This document shows, in pieces, positions 43,052-51,004 of a stretch of 64,000 nt of DNA. Positions within the stretch are counted from its first letter, which is position 1. Each line of letters starts with the position of its first letter. A program made the translations under genes and the position numbers. This DNA is from an uncultured Lachnospiraceae bacterium (GTDB lineage: Bacteria; Bacillota; Clostridia; Lachnospirales; Lachnospiraceae), in contig CANDAG010000020.1 in NCBI GenBank assembly GCA_947382625.1, positions 1-64,000 of the forward strand. Direction: 5' to 3'. The notes under the pieces are model-generated. The model was not told the DNA's origin. It searched no databases and saw only the letters and a program-made list of their open reading frames with translations.

Positions 43052-43822
43052 TCACTTCCTGCTTACATGCAAAGAAACCATAAATAAAATGCCCGAAACA
43101 GCCCCCAAAAAGAGAAAGGACTGAAGGAAGGGCATAAAATTATAGGAGCCGCCCTGCCAGAAGGTAATAAAGTCGCTGCTGATATAGGACATGGGAAGAG
43201 TCCGGGCTGCGGCCTGCATTGGTCCGGGCAGCTGACTGGTCTGGATTCCCATCATGCCGGAGAGGATCATGAATACAAAATAAAGGAACATGGTGATGCC
43301 AAAGGTGGTGCTGAATTTTTGGCACATTGTGGCAATGGAGTGGGAAATGATCAGGAAGATGATTCCCAGCAGGTATAAGGACACAAGGAGACACAGCAGC
43401 GATGAAAAAGCAGGCCACAGGACATCCATTACAGTTACCTGAAAAATGCCGAATATAACAAAGGTGATGGTCAGGAAGATAAGCTGTGCAATGGTTTTGG
43501 CGACAATTTCGCAGACCGGGTCAAAGCCGAAAAGACGCATTCTGATGGGAATGCCCTTTTCAATTTCGGTGGAATACAGGCAGCCATAGCCAAGAAGCAT
43601 GGTGGACATGGGCATGATCAGCGCCATGGTCAGCATTACGGAGGTGGCAGCCTCTCTGTACATACCTTCCGGCATCTGGCTCCCAACCACTCTGGAAATC
43701 AACAGACACATTAAATTTGGGAATACAATTCCAAAAAAGTGAGGCATAAGATTGCCGTTAATGTTTCGGAGTTCATATATGATCAGGTTTCGATTGCATT
43801 TCTTTTTCATATTCATAACCAT
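43052..43822 (-). CDS. ABC-2 type transporter permease
   Basis: A 256-residue membrane protein with six predicted helices and the ABC2_membrane layout: a cytoplasmic N-terminus, a first extracellular loop, and a conserved ILSGMMGIQTSQLPGPMQAA stretch before the last helices, as in drug or polyketide exporters. It is the last gene of the operon response regulator - histidine kinase - ATPase - permease, read on the minus strand, and it starts 80 bp after the ATPase gene. The exported compound is unknown; an antimicrobial-peptide or drug export role is suggested only by the operon type. Confidence 0.82.
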   Translation of the reverse strand: MVMNMKKKCNRNLIIYELRNINGNLMPHFFGIVFPNLMCLLISRVVGSQMPEGMYREAATSVMLTMALIMPMSTMLLGYGCLYSTEIEKGIPIRMRLFGFDPVCEIVAKTIAQLIFLTITFVIFGIFQVTVMDVLWPAFSSLLCLLVSLYLLGIIFLIISHSIATMCQKFSTTFGITMFLYFVFMILSGMMGIQTSQLPGPMQAAARTLPMSYISSDFITFWQGGSYNFMPFLQSFLFLGAVSGILFMVSLHVSRK

Positions 43823-43901
43823 ACCCTTTCTATTATCTGCAAACTTTCGTACGTGTGCAACATGTACTGTGCAGGCACAAAGTTGCGTGTGAAAATTTTT
43901 T

Positions 43902-44789
43902 TTACACTATTCTCTCATCTGCATTTTTATTCAGAAAACGCTCTCTGGCATTGATGTACATGATCTCAATATCTGAGCTGCTTCGTTTGAAATTCACATT
44001 ATTTTCTATCAGAAGGGACATCATTTTCCTTTCCGTTTCCTGATCATTGCAGGATAAGGCGATCAGGTGCTCGGGAGACTTCAAGGTGGGAAGTCCTGCG
44101 GAGAGAGCCCGGTTTGTGGGAGTGTTCTCCAGGATATAGACCACCCTGCCGCAGTAGGTGCTAAAAAGCGCCTCCTTTTTGCCATATGCTACCACCTTGC
44201 CTTTATCCAGGATGAGGATTTTATTGGCAAGCTGTTCCAATTCCTCATAATAGTGAGATACCACCAGCAGAGTATCTTCTTTGGCCTGATACCAGGCATT
44301 AAGCTTTTCCGTCAGCTTTTGCCGTGTTTCAAAATCCAGGCCGGAGGTGACCTCATCGTAAAAGGTCAGCTCTGCGTTCTGGAACATCACCATAATGATG
44401 GTAAATTTCTGTTTCTGACCGCCGGAAAGGGCGTTAAACTTTTTGGACAGGCACGGCTCAAAGTCAAAAAAGTCGATCAATTCCTGTAATTCCTTATTTT
44501 TGCGGATTTTGGTATTTAAGATAGTTTCCATGACGTATTTCACGGGCATGGTGGTGGCATACTCATTAAACTGCATGTGTACCGCCATCTGTTCCGGCGA
44601 AAGCGGCGTCGTAATGGTTCCCTGACAGGGCACCAGCCCTAAGAGGGCCTTTACCAGAGTGGACTTTCCCGCTCCGTTGGAGCCGATGATGCCTACCCGA
44701 TCCCCTTTTTCAAAGGAAACCGGGCTGGTGATCTCAAGGGCAGTCTGCCCTCCGTATTTGACCTGTAATTGATGGATCGTCAGTAGCAT
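43902..44789 (-). CDS. ABC transporter ATP-binding protein
   Basis: A 295-residue ATPase. Walker A is GSNGAGKST (residues 37-45), the signature LSGGQKQKF, and Walker B LTFYDEVTSGLD, with the switch His in VVSHYYEEL. In the LTFYDE block the usual Asp-Glu pair is kept. The C-terminal 70 residues extend past the nucleotide-binding domain, as in many ABC-2 exporters. The gene overlaps the histidine kinase by 10 bp and pairs with the ABC-2 permease. Confidence 0.9.
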   Translation of the reverse strand: MLLTIHQLQVKYGGQTALEITSPVSFEKGDRVGIIGSNGAGKSTLVKALLGLVPCQGTITTPLSPEQMAVHMQFNEYATTMPVKYVMETILNTKIRKNKELQELIDFFDFEPCLSKKFNALSGGQKQKFTIIMVMFQNAELTFYDEVTSGLDFETRQKLTEKLNAWYQAKEDTLLVVSHYYEELEQLANKILILDKGKVVAYGKKEALFSTYCGRVVYILENTPTNRALSAGLPTLKSPEHLIALSCNDQETERKMMSLLIENNVNFKRSSSDIEIMYINARERFLNKNADERIV

Positions 44790-46513
44790 TGCCTTTCTCC
44801 TTTCCTGTTTTCAACCGTTGCTTCGGGGCATTCCAAAAGGGAGCGGACGCAGTTTTCCCCGTTTTTGATGGTCAGCCTCATGCCGGAGAGCCGGCTGTAG
44901 TAAGCTGCGATATAAAGTCCCAGCCCCTTACCGGTTCCTTTTTCGCTGCTGGTGACAAAGGGGTCAAAGATGTCAGACAGCAGCTCTTCGTCGATAGTGA
45001 CTCCGTAATTTGTAATGGACAGTTCTGTACTTTCAGCGGCTCCTTTAACTATTTTTTTGATCCTGATTTCGATCTGCCCGCCGCAGGGAGTGTACTGCAC
45101 CGCATTGGAGAGCAGGTTATCCAGGATTTTTTTCAGAATTTCCCTGTCCGCAAAGGCGGTGCCCTTTCCCGTCAAAAGCACTTTAAGGTTTTTCGCTTCC
45201 GATTGAACCTGATACAGATTCAGAAGCTCCTCAAGCAGGAGCTCCAGCGCAGCAGGCTCAGGCTGAAGCTGACCGGTGTGATAGTTCAGATAGATAACGT
45301 CATCTACAATCTTTCGCATGGACAGGAGCTGTTTTTTTACTTCCGGAAGCCAGGCGTCAGTGTCTTTATATTTACCGATGCGGTTTCTCATACCATCCAC
45401 CAGCAGAAGCGCCGCTGTGATGGGGGTTTTCAGCTGGTGGGAGGTGGCGCGCAGAAAAACCTCCTGCCGCTTATTTTCCTCCTCCAGGATCCTGTTTTTT
45501 TCGGCCAGCGCCAGATAGCTTTGGCGCAGTCTTTCATACAGATCGCTTAAAGCCTTGCCAAGTGCGCCGATCTCATCCTTTCGGTTTAGGTCAAAGGTGT
45601 GGGTGCCGGGCAAATCCGTTTCCAAATGTTCCGTGTCTTTGACGGAGACCGAAGCAGTATTTTCCGGAATTCCCGTGATGGTCTCTGCCTGGCCCGCCAG
45701 GCGGATAATAGGATTGACAATCCGGCCTGCAAAGAAACGGGAGGAAAGCAGGACCAGCAAAAACACCACAGCCACGATCATAGGCATGCTCTCTGCCACA
45801 ATGGGACGGATCTCTTCCATTTGAGGCGTCATGGTGGGAAGTATCGTAAATAGAAAAGCATTTGTTGTCGCACCGAAGGCAATATAGGTGGTGTAGCTGT
45901 AATCATTGTCCGAAACACCTGCTTCAAAGACCGCGAAGCCATCAGCGGTCATATGGGTACGGGAGTACTCCTCCCGGTAGGCGCCCTGACTTCCATTTTG
46001 CGCAAGTTCAAACGCCAGGGGATAGTCGTCCATGGCGGAAAAGGCGCTTCCGGCCAGCTTTTCCTTTAATAAATCCCAGAGAGCGGCAAAGTCTTCTTGG
46101 CGGAGGATTTCGGAGTCAACCGGATTTGCGGAGGCAGAAGACGCCCCTGCGCTGCCTGTGTCTTCCAGGCGGCCAAGCATATTCTTTATTTGGTTTAAGT
46201 ATTCCTGCAGTTCTTCATCGCGGACATCGACCGTCAGCCGAAAAAATTTTCCTGACACAAAAATATTGTTGCCGGTGCGGGGGATTTCCAGTGAATAAGT
46301 GGAGGATGGATTTTTGACCGTTAAATTTTTATAGCTTTTTTCCCTGGCGTAGCCTCTGTGGATCTCTTCCACTGACTCCAGGTTGCTCCTCATCACATAA
46401 TTTACATACAAAGAGGGCAGCATGAAGACGAAATAGCCGGTGATAAAGGCCGTCATAGCTACTGCAAGTATGATGCTGTAAAGAAATGTTTTTTTGGAAA
46501 GTCCCATGTTCAA
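44780..46513 (-). CDS. Membrane sensor histidine kinase
   Basis: A 577-residue kinase. One helix near residues 10-33 and another near 245-265 flank a 210-residue extracellular sensor with a Ser/Ala-rich disordered part. A HAMP-like linker (FAGRIVNPIIRLAGQAETIT) leads to the dimerisation helix with the phospho-accepting His in ATSHQLKTPITAALLLVDGM, then the ATPase domain with N box ILDNLLSNAVQYTP and G box GTGKGLGLYIA. The gene overlaps the response regulator by 4 bp and the ATPase gene by 10 bp. The ligand is unknown; regulation of the adjacent exporter is likely. Confidence 0.9.
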   Translation of the reverse strand: MNMGLSKKTFLYSIILAVAMTAFITGYFVFMLPSLYVNYVMRSNLESVEEIHRGYAREKSYKNLTVKNPSSTYSLEIPRTGNNIFVSGKFFRLTVDVRDEELQEYLNQIKNMLGRLEDTGSAGASSASANPVDSEILRQEDFAALWDLLKEKLAGSAFSAMDDYPLAFELAQNGSQGAYREEYSRTHMTADGFAVFEAGVSDNDYSYTTYIAFGATTNAFLFTILPTMTPQMEEIRPIVAESMPMIVAVVFLLVLLSSRFFAGRIVNPIIRLAGQAETITGIPENTASVSVKDTEHLETDLPGTHTFDLNRKDEIGALGKALSDLYERLRQSYLALAEKNRILEEENKRQEVFLRATSHQLKTPITAALLLVDGMRNRIGKYKDTDAWLPEVKKQLLSMRKIVDDVIYLNYHTGQLQPEPAALELLLEELLNLYQVQSEAKNLKVLLTGKGTAFADREILKKILDNLLSNAVQYTPCGGQIEIRIKKIVKGAAESTELSITNYGVTIDEELLSDIFDPFVTSSEKGTGKGLGLYIAAYYSRLSGMRLTIKNGENCVRSLLECPEATVENRKGERQCY

Positions 46514-47166
46514 TCCCCTTCCTGATATTGATAGCCGATACCGATAACTGTTTTGATATAATTGCCGGGAAGCTTTTTGCGGAGATTTTTTACATGGGCG
46601 TCGATGATCCTGTCATTTCCCATATAATCCTCGTTGAAGATCCGCAGGATGAGCTGCTCCCTTGTAAAAGCCCGGCATGGCTCCTTCATTAAAGTCTGCA
46701 GCAGCAGAAATTCGCTTAAAGTAAGCGCCAGAGGAACTCCATCATAAAATGCCTGATAGGAACTCTCCTGGAGGACCAGCCCCTTTTCTTTGTCAGGTTT
46801 TGCCTTTTTTACCCGCCTCAGGATGGTCTCCATTCTTTTCAGCAAAATAACAGGTGATACAGGCTTGATCACATAATCATCCGCATAGAGATTAAATGCC
46901 TGAACCTGGGTCTTTTCGTCATCGAGAGCGGTCAGCATGATAACGGCCAGATCCGGGAAGGCCTCTTTAATATAAGATAAAACCTCAAGGCCGCTGATCT
47001 TAGGCACCATAATATCCAGAACCGCCATGTCAAAGGTCTGACTTTTTAAAAGAGAGAGAGCCGTTTCCCCATCAGAGGTGCCGGTCACCTGATAATTCTG
47101 CATTTTCATATATTCTGTTAATACATCGCGTATGGTAGGTTCGTCTTCCAAAAATAAAATGTGCAT
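46510..47166 (-). CDS. OmpR/PhoB family response regulator
   Basis: A 218-residue regulator. The receiver domain has the acidic pocket EDE (residues 7-9), the phospho-accepting Asp51 in VLDIMVP, the switch Thr in MLTALDD and Lys in VIKPVSP. The C-terminal winged helix (LTLSEFLLLQTLMKEPCRAF and RIIDAHVKNLRKKLPGNYIK) binds DNA. It is first in the operon and overlaps the kinase gene by 4 bp. It probably controls this operon and perhaps the divergent lipoprotein gene, whose start lies 102 bp away. Confidence 0.93.
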   Translation of the reverse strand: MHILFLEDEPTIRDVLTEYMKMQNYQVTGTSDGETALSLLKSQTFDMAVLDIMVPKISGLEVLSYIKEAFPDLAVIMLTALDDEKTQVQAFNLYADDYVIKPVSPVILLKRMETILRRVKKAKPDKEKGLVLQESSYQAFYDGVPLALTLSEFLLLQTLMKEPCRAFTREQLILRIFNEDYMGNDRIIDAHVKNLRKKLPGNYIKTVIGIGYQYQEGD

Positions 47167-47268
47167 AGGCTATACTTTTCTCCCCGTTTTGATTTATAAT
47201 CACATTAGCTATATGCTTCATTGTATCACAGGCATATGAATTTCAGATGAAGATGGGATGAGGATATT

Positions 47269-48675
47269 ATGAGAAAAGAGAGAGTTGCGCTATTTCTTAT
47301 ACCGCTGTTTTTGGGGATCAGCGGATGTGGAAGGGCGGATGAAAATGTTATTGAGGAGCCGCAGTGGGAAACGGTGGATGAAAGCGATCCTTATGAAGAT
47401 GCCGCCGGAGAGAATGGAGCAGGACTTGCGGAGGGAGAAGGCAAGTCGGCGAATGAGGATGGAAAGTCTGCAGCCGGCACAGAAGGCGATGCAGACCTGG
47501 GGCCGGGGCTGATAGAGAACCAGAGCTTTGAGACGGAGTTAGACGGCTGGGGGAAGGTTTTCTTTGCGGCTGCCGCGCCTTCAAAGGATGGCGAACCGCC
47601 GCATTTTATGCTGTTGAAGGATAAAGAGGTGGTTTATACCTTCCCGGAGACGCCAAAGAGTACGGAGGATAAATTTGTCGAAGTAAGCGCGGTGGCATTT
47701 CAGGATTTTAATAAGGATGGAAAAAAGGATGTGCTGGTTTTGGTCACCTACAGCGATGGCCAGAGCAGCTGGAAGGAACCGGGGATATTCCTTCAGGAGA
47801 ATTCCGACAACATGTTTTATCTCGATCATCCGGACCTGGAAAGCTATCGGGTCTTTCAGGATCTGGAAAGCGATCAGGCAGAGGAGATGGCAGGGGCGGC
47901 CTTTTACAGGGATACCTTTCTGGAAGAATATTTAAGCAGGCAGGGCCTGACGGAGAGTATCGCGGCGCTTGCAGAGAGCTGGGTCGATTATGTGGATTAT
48001 GTGGACAGCCTTTCGGGATCCTTTGGCACAGAGCAGCAGATAGCGCTGTTTGCAAAGAGCAGGGATGCATGGGCGGAGACTATGGATTACGCCAATGACA
48101 TTAACCGTTTTACCATTGCCGGTATGGGTTATGACGGGAAGCTTACTCTGATCGTATCCAATCAGGGAGGGACGGGGAACTACACCTACAGCAGGTTCTA
48201 CCAGATCAATGAAAAGGGGGAATTAGAGGAGCTTGAGACCTCCTTTCGGGAGGGGGATTCCCAGCCGGATATCATAATGGATCAGATGACGGTGTACAGC
48301 AGCTTTTCCAACCATGGGAACCGGAATTATTTTGTTGTGTATGATATGCTGAAGGATTCTCCGGCCAGCTATATCAACAGGATCAGTTCCTTAAGCCTTA
48401 CAGACGGCTTCGTGCTGGAGACGCCCCTGGCGAGCCAGACCATCCTTTATGAAGGAGAGGAACATTCTGCCCGTATCGTAAGCGAAGACTGTAACGGAAA
48501 TCCGCTGACGGAAGAGGAGTACGACCATTTTGCGGATACCTATTACAGCAACATGGGGCTGACAAAGCAGACGGCGTTCTTTAAATGGCTGGATATAAGC
48601 TCTTTGGAGGGCGTAAGCGATGAGGAGGTGGGGGCTTTGCTGCAGCAGGCTTATGATGGATTTTCCGTAAATTGA
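47269..48675 (+). CDS. Large lipoprotein of unknown function
   Basis: A 468-residue exported lipoprotein. The signal peptide ends in GISGC, with the lipidated Cys at 20. A 60-residue low-complexity Glu/Gly/Ala/Asp linker follows. The folded part has an FG-GAP/EF-hand-like stretch AFQDFNKDGKKDVLVLVTYS, which may bind calcium, and two acidic alpha/beta regions. No enzyme motif is recognised. Genes of this type are common in Lachnospiraceae. It is divergent from the two-component system and could be part of the same regulon, but no shared site was identified. Confidence 0.7.
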   Translation: MRKERVALFLIPLFLGISGCGRADENVIEEPQWETVDESDPYEDAAGENGAGLAEGEGKSANEDGKSAAGTEGDADLGPGLIENQSFETELDGWGKVFFAAAAPSKDGEPPHFMLLKDKEVVYTFPETPKSTEDKFVEVSAVAFQDFNKDGKKDVLVLVTYSDGQSSWKEPGIFLQENSDNMFYLDHPDLESYRVFQDLESDQAEEMAGAAFYRDTFLEEYLSRQGLTESIAALAESWVDYVDYVDSLSGSFGTEQQIALFAKSRDAWAETMDYANDINRFTIAGMGYDGKLTLIVSNQGGTGNYTYSRFYQINEKGELEELETSFREGDSQPDIIMDQMTVYSSFSNHGNRNYFVVYDMLKDSPASYINRISSLSLTDGFVLETPLASQTILYEGEEHSARIVSEDCNGNPLTEEEYDHFADTYYSNMGLTKQTAFFKWLDISSLEGVSDEEVGALLQQAYDGFSVN

Positions 48676-48691
48676 AAACAGAGTAAAAAAG

Positions 48692-48745
48692 AACACCTCT
48701 GCGGGGGAGCAGTACCTGAAAAGCTGCTTCTGGCAGAGGTGTTTT
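48692..48745. terminator. Bidirectional intrinsic terminator
   Basis: Arms AACACCTCTGC and GCAGAGGTGTT close a hairpin with an internal smaller stem. On the plus strand the 3' arm is followed by TTTTG; on the minus strand the arm is followed by six T residues. It serves the lipoprotein gene and the convergent chemoreceptor gene. Confidence 0.75.
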
Positions 48746-48794
48746 GTTAACGGCAGGTGTCCTGTGGAGGCTGACTGCCATTATGAACATAAGG

Positions 48795-49721
48795 TCAGCC
48801 TGCGGAAATATAATCCTGTATGATCGGAGGTATCTGGGAGAGCATATTGTCCACATCTTCAAACATGGAGCTTTTGGTGGTTCCTAAGCTTTTGGCATGG
48901 TTGATATGTCGTACAACCTCCTGATACTGCCCCTTTATCTTGTCAAAGTAGTTGCAGAGCTCCTGCAGGGAGTTCTTTGATTCATGAATGACGCTGTTGA
49001 TCTCTGACTGCACAGTGGTAGCGTTTTCGGCCGCCAGGGTGATATTTTCAAACAGATCATAGGTTTCATCCACCTTTTCAATGCTTTGACCCAGGGCTTC
49101 CCGGGAGGTGTTGATGCTGACGTGAAGTCTTTCCGTTCCCTGTTCCACATCATTGATGCCGGTGCCGACTTCGGCAACTAATCCTTTGATTTCCTCTGCC
49201 AGCCGTTTGACCTCCTCCGCTACCACAGAAAATCCTTTGCCGTGGGAGCCGGCCTTGGCGGCTTCAATGGAAGCGTTAAGGGCAAGGATATTGGTCTGGT
49301 CAGCAATGGATTCGATCCTGTCGGTGCAGACCTTGATCTTCTTTACGGCAGTCTGGAAGGCTTCAAAGGTGCTTAGCATCCCGTCAAAATAGGATTCTAC
49401 CTGCAGGGAGCTGTTTTTGAGGGCCTCCACTTCATTCTGGGACTGAACCACAGACTGAGCGATTTCGTGTTTTACCTCTTCAAACTGTCCGGATACCTGA
49501 TTGATGTTGGAAAAGGACTCATCAAAATTTCGAAGAGTTTCCTGGAAATTGTCCGCTTCATCTATTACATTGCCAAAAGAATTGCTGACATTGCTCAGCT
49601 CCTGCAGGGAGGCCACTTCGCTCTGTACAAGGTCTTTTTGATAGTCTTTCAGACTGTCTGTCACATGCAATACCGGATAGAGGCTTTTTTCCTGATCCCG
49701 CGTTTTTTTGTTCAATAACAT
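48795..49721 (-). CDS. Soluble methyl-accepting chemotaxis-type signalling protein
   Basis: A 308-residue protein with no membrane segment or signal peptide. The C-terminal half is the MCP signalling hairpin: [40 protein letters not shown] and the flanking coiled coil. The N-terminal half is also coiled coil with no sensor domain of its own. AAGGAGGTGATTACA directly precedes the ATG at 49721. The gene upstream, 13 bp away, encodes a FIST sensory protein, so the ligand-binding module may be supplied in trans. Coupling to CheA/CheW encoded elsewhere is expected. Confidence 0.88.
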   Translation of the reverse strand: MLLNKKTRDQEKSLYPVLHVTDSLKDYQKDLVQSEVASLQELSNVSNSFGNVIDEADNFQETLRNFDESFSNINQVSGQFEEVKHEIAQSVVQSQNEVEALKNSSLQVESYFDGMLSTFEAFQTAVKKIKVCTDRIESIADQTNILALNASIEAAKAGSHGKGFSVVAEEVKRLAEEIKGLVAEVGTGINDVEQGTERLHVSINTSREALGQSIEKVDETYDLFENITLAAENATTVQSEINSVIHESKNSLQELCNYFDKIKGQYQEVVRHINHAKSLGTTKSSMFEDVDNMLSQIPPIIQDYISAG

Positions 49722-49734
49722 TGTAATCACCTCC

Positions 49735-50790
49735 TTATTCAAATACCACACATGTCATGGACTGGTTTACAAACTGGTTATTATAGTGTTCTCCATATCC
49801 CACAAAGCCGACATGATTGCCTAAGGTACTCATTTCCTGCAGGTAGTTTGAAAGATAGTGGTTATCCTTAAACAGGAGGTACCGGAACAGGCAATTAACA
49901 GAAAACACGGTTGATATCCTGGGGAAATCCTGGCGGATCTTCTGTACAGTATTTTTTACAACCTGTTGATAATCGTCTAACTCCAACAGGATAAGTACGT
50001 CCGAGTCGTTTACCTGGCGGAAGCATTTCAGGGCATTTCCGCTGACCTCCTTGATGGAAATGATACAGATGTCATTGCCGCTGATCTTTCCAAAGGGATT
50101 CTTGAAGGTTTGGGTCAGAATTTCCTTTTCTGTTACGTGAAGGATATCCTGATAAACGTCTCTGGCAGGCCTTCCGTTCAACTCTCCGATCATATATTCT
50201 GCTTTATTGGTTTTGGATGCAATAAAATAGTGGCTGCCCATTTGGTGATAAATATTCTCCTTGTAGGCCTTTACCCTTCCGCCGAGATTTTTTACCAGAA
50301 TATAAGCGGCGGCATCATGATAGACCTGTCCGTTGGCTGATACCCGGCCGGCATCCCCGGTTCCCCCTACCAGCGAAATACTTCTGCGCTTGAGAACACT
50401 GTAAATGGTGGTCAGGACGCAGGCGTCATTTCCGGAACAGAAGTCAATACATATGGTGTCCTTCTGTGAGGCGTTTATTGCCTTCAGGTCCTGTTCCAGA
50501 CGGTTGATGTATTTCACAGGCATTGTGGATGCATTCTCCAGAACACCGGCAGCAGCGCTGACACCGTCATAAAAGGCGATGACGCTGACGCCTTTTTCGG
50601 CGATCTGTGCGGCATAACCCATACCAATGCAGCCGATGCTGGGCACATGAGGAAAAAATTTCTCCAGTTCTTTTACGTGAGCTTCAAACTGCTCATCATT
50701 AGAAAACAGCATGATCAACTGAGGGCTTTTTAATCCGCGTACAGCTTCTTTTAAATTTCCCCTCTGGCTTGTGCCAAAAAATTGTTTCAA
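49735..50790 (-). CDS. FIST domain sensory protein
   Basis: A 351-residue cytoplasmic protein made of FIST N and FIST C domains. Supporting segments are [20 protein letters not shown], then [20 protein letters not shown] with DAAAYILV for FIST N, and [20 protein letters not shown] and [20 protein letters not shown] followed by MTCVVFE for FIST C. The domain is thought to bind small ligands, possibly amino acids, and often accompanies signalling proteins. TTG is the start, supported by GAGAGGAGC upstream. It is encoded 13 bp before a soluble MCP without its own sensor, which suggests a two-part receptor. Confidence 0.88.
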   Translation of the reverse strand: MKQFFGTSQRGNLKEAVRGLKSPQLIMLFSNDEQFEAHVKELEKFFPHVPSIGCIGMGYAAQIAEKGVSVIAFYDGVSAAAGVLENASTMPVKYINRLEQDLKAINASQKDTICIDFCSGNDACVLTTIYSVLKRRSISLVGGTGDAGRVSANGQVYHDAAAYILVKNLGGRVKAYKENIYHQMGSHYFIASKTNKAEYMIGELNGRPARDVYQDILHVTEKEILTQTFKNPFGKISGNDICIISIKEVSGNALKCFRQVNDSDVLILLELDDYQQVVKNTVQKIRQDFPRISTVFSVNCLFRYLLFKDNHYLSNYLQEMSTLGNHVGFVGYGEHYNNQFVNQSMTCVVFE

Positions 50791-50933
50791 TATTACTGCT
50801 CCTCTCTTCGATATTTTGTCGTATTTTTATTTCCGGAATAAAAAATTGTCCGAAATTGACACACTTTTAGGAATATTATAAATTCTGGTCCGCAGGCTGT
50901 CAATATCGACTCAAAAGAAGGTCAAAAACAGGA

Positions 50934-50962
50934 TTGCCTCCGGGAGGAGAAACCGATACAAT
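50934..50962 (+). promoter_or_regulatory. Candidate sigma-A promoter of the GH3 gene
   Basis: TTGCCT (50934-50939) and TACAAT (50957-50962) with a 17-bp spacer, about 40 bp before the start codon. A second pair, TTGACA (50856-50861) and TATAAA (50877-50882), has a 15-bp spacer and is less likely. Confidence 0.5.
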
Positions 50963-51004
50963 AGAATAAATCTATTATCTGTAAGATATCAGGAGGGTTA
51001 CAGC

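Noticed and set aside
43052-47166. BceAB-type bacitracin resistance module
   Set aside because: The permease has about six helices and 256 residues, not the ten-helix BceB type, and the kinase has a large extracellular sensor, unlike BceS.
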